From: JAVBSC01 sp031547305
GTDB taxonomy: Bacteria; Desulfobacterota; Desulfovibrionia; Desulfovibrionales; Desulfovibrionaceae
Assembly (NCBI GenBank): GCA_031547305.1
Contig: JAVBSC010000043.1
Coordinates: forward strand, 1-25,430
DNA: 25,430 bases
Reading direction: 5' to 3'
This document shows, piece after piece, positions 22,351-25,430 of this stretch (its first letter is position 1; each line of letters opens with the position of its first letter). The notes below the pieces were generated by a model. That model searched no databases and was not told the origin of the DNA. It saw only the letters and a list, made by a program, of their open reading frames with translations. The position numbers and the translations under genes are program-made.

Positions 22351-23280
22351 TCACACCAGCCTCAGTACATTCGCCAGCCGGTCGCCCGGCAGAAGATGCA
22401 CCGGCGGCACGTCAATCAACGTATAGGCGCCGGGCGCCAGGCGGGTGCCGGCGCGGGCGGCGGCCACCAGTACCTGGGCGGTCAGGGCCGGGTTGTTGAT
22501 GCGCATGTCAAAGATAAGCTGCTGGTTGGAAACGCTGCCGGAAGCCCCGCCACGTTCCAGGCGCACGCCGTGGGAATTGTCCGCCACGCGGGCCAGCTCA
22601 AAGGCGTCCGCCACAAAGCGCACTTCCAGAGGATCGTGAATGAAATAAGGATCTTTAGCGATGGCTGCCGTTATCCGGGCCTGGTCCTCGCCTTGTTCAG
22701 GCAGTACGTAAACCAGGCGGGAATGCCGCCCGCCGCCCATGGGAATGGTTATGGAGGTGGCGTCCGCAACCCCCGGCATGCCCCGTACGGCCACAGAATG
22801 TCCCATGGAACGGCCTCGGCCGAAATTGGTGAAGCTGGTGCCTGTTGGAACCATGGCTTCAAACAGGGCGCGCAAAACAGAATCCGTGCCCGGATCCCAG
22901 CCGGCCGCGCAAACGGCCGCGCGCCCGGCGGCCAGGGCGGCTTTTTCCAGCTTTGGCAAGAGGCTCCCCAGTTCGGAATGGATGTCAAAGCTGTCCACGG
23001 TGTTCACGCCCATGGCCAGGTAACCGGCGGCCGTATCCGGCACTTCGCGGGAAGGGCCGCAGATTATGGCCACGTCCGGCTTGCCTTTGGCCGCGCACAG
23101 CGCTTCAAGGGATCCGAATTCGTCATGGCCGCGCAGGGCGTCTTTTTGCGTGCCCAGGGACCGCGGCCGGCGCAGCACGCCCAGGCACTCAAAATCCGGC
23201 TCGCAAGCCAGGCAGTCCAGCACGTGCCGCCCGATGTTTCCCAGGCCGTGCACGGCCGCCCTGATGATTTTTTTATCCAT
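22351..23280 (-). CDS. ddh: meso-Diaminopimelate D-dehydrogenase
   Basis: NADPH-dependent enzyme making meso-diaminopimelate in one step from tetrahydrodipicolinate, for lysine and peptidoglycan. It has 309 residues, slightly below the 320-330 usual. The N-terminal Rossmann motif VHGLGNIGRHVLDCL is followed by family segments CGPSREVPDTAAGYLAMGVNTVDSFDIH, AAGWDPGTDSVLRALFEAM, GRGRSMGHSVAVR and GMPGVADATS. The C-terminal part includes NPALTAQVLVAAARAGTRLAPGAYTLIDVPP. The ATG at 23280 has only a modest AAGG upstream. It is the only lysine-pathway gene in the window. I see no active-site loss. Confidence 0.92.
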   Translation of the reverse strand: MDKKIIRAAVHGLGNIGRHVLDCLACEPDFECLGVLRRPRSLGTQKDALRGHDEFGSLEALCAAKGKPDVAIICGPSREVPDTAAGYLAMGVNTVDSFDIHSELGSLLPKLEKAALAAGRAAVCAAGWDPGTDSVLRALFEAMVPTGTSFTNFGRGRSMGHSVAVRGMPGVADATSITIPMGGGRHSRLVYVLPEQGEDQARITAAIAKDPYFIHDPLEVRFVADAFELARVADNSHGVRLERGGASGSVSNQQLIFDMRINNPALTAQVLVAAARAGTRLAPGAYTLIDVPPVHLLPGDRLANVLRLV

Positions 23281-23293
23281 AAAAGAGCCTTTA

Positions 23294-23330
23294 TCAGGAC
23301 GCTGTCCTGAGGAATAAGGGTTAAAACCCT
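23294..23330 (-). terminator. Two small hairpins between the histidine kinase and ddh
   Basis: TCAGGAC-GCT-GTCCTGA (23294-23310) and AGGGTT-AA-AACCCT (23317-23330) lie in the 86-base spacer. On the minus strand the second is 37-50 bases past the kinase stop and is followed by TATTCC. They may terminate the kinase transcript, or fold in the ddh 5' leader. Confidence 0.45.
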
Positions 23331-23366
23331 AATTTAGCAGGCAATGAGATAAAAAATCAAGGTGTT

Positions 23367-24680
23367 TTATTCGGGCAGAATGAAGCTGAACATATTGCCC
23401 CGCTGGTCCGGGGTATAAAACGCCAGCCCCTGGTGAGCCAGGATTATTTCCCGCGCGAAGTGCAGACCGCTGCCTGTGCCGTTTATGCCGGCGGTATTGG
23501 AGGCGCGGAAGTATTTTTCAAACAGCAGGGCGGCCTCTTTTTCCTCTATGTGCGGCCCGGTGGTCAGCACGCCCACCTTTATGCCGTCCAGGCCTGGGCC
23601 AAGAGCGTCCGGAGCTTCCTCCACCAGGCAAAGAGCCCGCGCTTCGCCGTTGCTGTCCGGCCCGGTGTATTTTACGGCATTGGCCAGCAGGTTGGCCAGC
23701 ACCTGGCTTAACAGGCCAAGGTCCGCCTCAGTTTCCTTAAAGTGGCAGGAGTCGGACACGCGCAATTCCGCCTTTATGCCGCGCTCCAGAAACTGGGGCA
23801 AATAGTGCTCAAACTGCGGCTTGACAACCCGTTCCACCAAGTTAAGGCGCACCGGCCGAAGCACGAAATGCCCTTGGGCGAAATGGCTTTCCCGGAGCAG
23901 GCTTTCCAAAAACAAGCAGGTGTGCTGGAACTGGTGGCTGATTTTTTGGTAATGTTCCTGAAGTTCCTGATGCAGGCAGTTCAGTTCTTTGCGCAACGGG
24001 TCCACAGACCCGTAAGGCGTGCCTTCCTCGCCCCCCAAACGGCCAAGGGCGGCAATCTTTCCTTCCAGTTGATTGATCAGCAGCTTGAAATGCATGTTCG
24101 GGCCGATCACATTGTGGCCTATGTCCTGTACCAGGTTACACGTAAAAGCCAGGTGTTCCTTATCTTTTTCCGCCAGAATGCGGTTGTGCATACTGTAGCC
24201 CAGGCGATTGGCGAATTTTTCCAGAAACAGGCGTTCCTGGGGAGCTGGAGCGGATTCAGGGTAAATGACCAGAACCCCCAGAACATCGCGGGAATATTCA
24301 AAATCGTCAAAAAAACGGCCGCGTACCGGCAGGCAGAGTTTTTTGCCGTCCGTCGCGGTTTTGCATACAGACTCCCTGGTCAGGGGCTGTTTTTCCTTTT
24401 GCGGGATTGCCGCCGTAACCATCCGGAAGGCGCCGTTTTCCCCACGCACGTAAAATTCAGCGTCCAGGCTGAAAAAATGCTTCAGGACCTGGACCGGCAA
24501 AACGTGGAAGGCGTGCAGATCTTCGTATTCCTGGGCCAGATCGAAAAAGACGTTAAGGGCGCAGGACTGCTTGGAAGTAAACCCGTATCTGTCATAATCC
24601 GCGATTTTACTGCGGATTCTCTTGCCGACCTGTTCTTCGTACATGAAAAAATCGTTCTGAAGAGAAGCCTGCCCGTTCAT
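23367..24680 (-). CDS. GAF-type sensor histidine kinase, atypical boxes
   Basis: 437 residues, no membrane segment, so cytoplasmic. Residues about 45-170 look like a GAF-type sensor region. A dimerisation/phosphoacceptor helix pair follows, with the probable phosphorylated His at 189 in VQDIGHNVIGPN, and a long coiled-coil helix at about 228-262. The ATPase domain has a good N box (LANLLANAVKYTG, 328-340) and G2 box (GTGSGLHFAREI, 401-412). The G1 box is degenerate: GVLTTGPHI instead of DxGxG. Either a divergent kinase or one with reduced ATP binding. GGGGGAAG precedes the ATG. No response regulator gene is adjacent. Signal and partner unknown. Confidence 0.82.
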   Translation of the reverse strand: MNGQASLQNDFFMYEEQVGKRIRSKIADYDRYGFTSKQSCALNVFFDLAQEYEDLHAFHVLPVQVLKHFFSLDAEFYVRGENGAFRMVTAAIPQKEKQPLTRESVCKTATDGKKLCLPVRGRFFDDFEYSRDVLGVLVIYPESAPAPQERLFLEKFANRLGYSMHNRILAEKDKEHLAFTCNLVQDIGHNVIGPNMHFKLLINQLEGKIAALGRLGGEEGTPYGSVDPLRKELNCLHQELQEHYQKISHQFQHTCLFLESLLRESHFAQGHFVLRPVRLNLVERVVKPQFEHYLPQFLERGIKAELRVSDSCHFKETEADLGLLSQVLANLLANAVKYTGPDSNGEARALCLVEEAPDALGPGLDGIKVGVLTTGPHIEEKEAALLFEKYFRASNTAGINGTGSGLHFAREIILAHQGLAFYTPDQRGNMFSFILPE

Positions 24681-24743
24681 GTCTTCCCCCGAATACGCGC
24701 TTGATGAGAATTATCAGGCCGAGTTGCTAAAATCCTATTCGAT

Positions 24744-24773
24744 ATATCATTTTCTGTCCAGCCGGCGTGTAAA
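24744..24773 (-). promoter_or_regulatory. Possible histidine kinase promoter
   Basis: On the minus strand TTTACA (24773-24768, 5 of 6 to consensus) and TGATAT (24749-24744) are 18 bases apart, about 64 bases upstream of the kinase ATG. It is back to back with the leu promoter. Confidence 0.35.
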
Positions 24774-24791
24774 TAATAGTAATAAAAAGGC

Positions 24792-24820
24792 TTGACCGGC
24801 CAGATCTTATGCTTTATTGA
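24792..24820 (+). promoter_or_regulatory. Probable leu operon promoter
   Basis: TTGACC (24792-24797, 5 of 6) and TATTGA (24815-24820, 3 of 6) with a 17-base spacer, 30 bases before the leader-peptide ATG. This placement is right for an attenuator-controlled amino-acid operon. Confidence 0.45.
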
Positions 24821-24850
24821 TTTTTTCGCATATATCTGAACGGAGCAGGC

Positions 24851-24955
24851 ATGTCTTCTGATTTTTCCGCAATATTCTCTTCCTCCAGCGTAAAAAAGCC
24901 GCTTGACGGCCTTTGCGCTTTTGGTCTTTCCCTCCTGCTACGCGGCCGACTATAG
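24851..24955 (+). CDS. leuL: Leucine-rich attenuator leader peptide
   Basis: 34 codons from ATG 24851 to TAG 24955, beginning MSSDFSAIFS and ending SLLLRGRL. GGAG lies 6 bases upstream of the ATG. Seven of the last 17 residues are leucine, including three consecutive Leu codons CTC-CTG-CTA at 24932-24940. A hairpin overlaps the end of the ORF and an intrinsic terminator lies downstream before leuA, the layout of a leader peptide whose translation senses charged tRNA-Leu. E. coli LeuL also has a Leu run followed by an RGR sequence. It is not expected to have a function as a protein. Confidence 0.8.
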   Translation: MSSDFSAIFSSSSVKKPLDGLCAFGLSLLLRGRL

Positions 24956-25033
24956 CCGCGCACAGCCATTTTCCAATTTCTTTCGGCAATTGTACCCTGT
25001 GCGCGCCGCCTTCGGGCGGCCGTTTTTGTTTTT
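24941..25033 (+). promoter_or_regulatory. Leucine operon attenuator (pause hairpin, antiterminator, terminator)
   Basis: Segment 1:2: CGCGGC (24941-24946) with GCCGCG (24955-24960), covering the end of the leader ORF. Segment 2:3: CGCGCACAG (24957-24965) pairs perfectly with CTGTGCGCG (24997-25005). Segment 3:4: GCCGCC-TTCG-GGCGGC (25005-25020), a stable UUCG-capped hairpin followed by CGTTTTTGTTTTT, a clear intrinsic terminator. Ribosome stalling at the Leu codons should free segment 2 to pair with 3. The 2:3 pairing touches the terminator stem by only one base, so how strongly it competes is uncertain. A further hairpin CGCGGC/GCCGCG (25046-25063) precedes the leuA ribosome-binding site. 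Confidence 0.78.
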
Positions 25034-25082
25034 ACGTTTTTTCACCGCGGCCTTTTTGCCGCGCAACATCAACGAGGATGCC

Positions 25083-25430
25083 ATGAGCGAACGCGTTATC
25101 TTTTTTGACACCACTCTGCGCGACGGCGAGCAATCCCCAGGCGCCACCATGAACCTGCAGGAAAAAATCCGCCTGGCCGAGCAGTTGGAAATCCTGGGAG
25201 TGGACGTGATTGAAGCCGGTTTCGCCGCTTCCAGTCCCGGCGATTTTGAGGCCGTGCGCACCATTGCCGGACGCCTTTCCAAAGCCCAGGTGGCCAGCCT
25301 GTGCCGCGCCAATCCACACGACATTGATAGATCCTGGGAAGCCATCAAGGATGCCAAAAACCCGCGCCTGCACATTTTTCTGGCCACCTCTCCCCTGCAC
25401 ATGGAATACCAGATGCGCACAAGCCCGGAA
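25083..25430 (+). CDS. leuA: 2-Isopropylmalate synthase, 3' truncated by window edge
   Basis: First committed step of leucine synthesis: acetyl-CoA plus 2-oxoisovalerate. 116 codons are present from ATG 25083, with GAGGA 6 bases upstream, and the frame is open to the window end. The N-terminal catalytic signature FFDTTLRDGEQSPGATM, with the metal-binding Asp, and LEILGVDVIEAGFAASSPGDF are those of LeuA. Homocitrate or citramalate synthases share this fold and could be confused on the N-terminus alone, but the Leu-specific leader upstream supports LeuA. The start is the conserved one of the family. Confidence 0.92.
   Translation, partial: MSERVIFFDTTLRDGEQSPGATMNLQEKIRLAEQLEILGVDVIEAGFAASSPGDFEAVRTIAGRLSKAQVASLCRANPHDIDRSWEAIKDAKNPRLHIFLATSPLHMEYQMRTSPE

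Noticed and set aside
1..25430. tRNA genes, CRISPR arrays, insertion sequences
   Set aside because: I read the spacers on both strands and saw no cloverleaf, no regularly spaced direct repeats and no transposase motif. Weak or degenerate cases could be missed without software.

Overview
The window reads as chromosomal DNA of a Gram-negative, anaerobic, sulfate-reducing deltaproteobacterium, most likely a member of the Desulfovibrionaceae. The evidence is a rubredoxin with the CX4C spacing seen in Desulfovibrio Rd2-type proteins next to a PerR-type regulator, a NIL-domain ferredoxin, a large SulP anion transporter, a cdaA-ybbR-glmM-galU order and an ileS-lspA-PLDc_N-lipoprotein order. This assignment is by gene content and protein resemblance only; no database search was run. 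I recognised no phage, plasmid or transposase gene, no CRISPR array and no rRNA or tRNA gene.

Layout. (1) 1-4058, plus strand: cell-envelope and signalling operon cdaA (5' truncated by the window edge), ybbR/cdaR, glmM, then galU. (2) 4089-12470: glycerol utilisation island. glpF-glpK and glpA-glpB-glpC lie on the minus strand as two transcription units, and a divergent LacI-family regulator lies on the plus strand. The glp proteins look much like enterobacterial ones, but the regulator is LacI-type rather than GlpR. Operator-like palindromes sit in the glpA/regulator intergenic region, with a weaker one before glpF. (3) 12719-18619, plus strand: ileS, lspA, a PLDc_N membrane protein, a CpoB/YbgF-like lipoprotein, a NIL-ferredoxin and a PilZ protein with an inserted helical segment. 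(4) 18626-19240, minus strand: perR and a CX4C rubredoxin, without the rubrerythrin gene that lies between them in D. vulgaris. (5) 19350-22277, plus strand: a SulP transporter with about 130 extra residues, then a 24-codon small ORF overlapping a SYLF-domain lipoprotein gene. (6) 22351-24680, minus strand: meso-diaminopimelate dehydrogenase and a GAF-type sensor histidine kinase. (7) 24792-25430, plus strand: promoter, leucine-rich leader peptide, terminator/antiterminator and the start of leuA, a textbook-like leucine attenuator.

The features least explained by the genes are in the spacers. A degenerate dispersed repeat of about 85-125 bp occurs three times (4113-4197, 6777-6902 inverted, 16381-16502). 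Copy one is bracketed by two identical hairpins in opposite orientation. A perfect 31-bp inverted repeat at 17449-17551 has arms resembling the dRS3-type small palindromes of Neisseria and other proteobacteria. Several very long perfect hairpins separate transcription units.

As a functional whole: GlpF admits glycerol, GlpK phosphorylates it, and GlpABC passes electrons from glycerol-3-phosphate to the quinone pool, presumably for sulfate respiration. The regulator probably responds to a glycerol-related ligand. The remaining genes are housekeeping functions: c-di-AMP synthesis, peptidoglycan and polysaccharide precursors, lipoprotein processing, oxidative-stress control, anion uptake, lysine/DAP and leucine synthesis.
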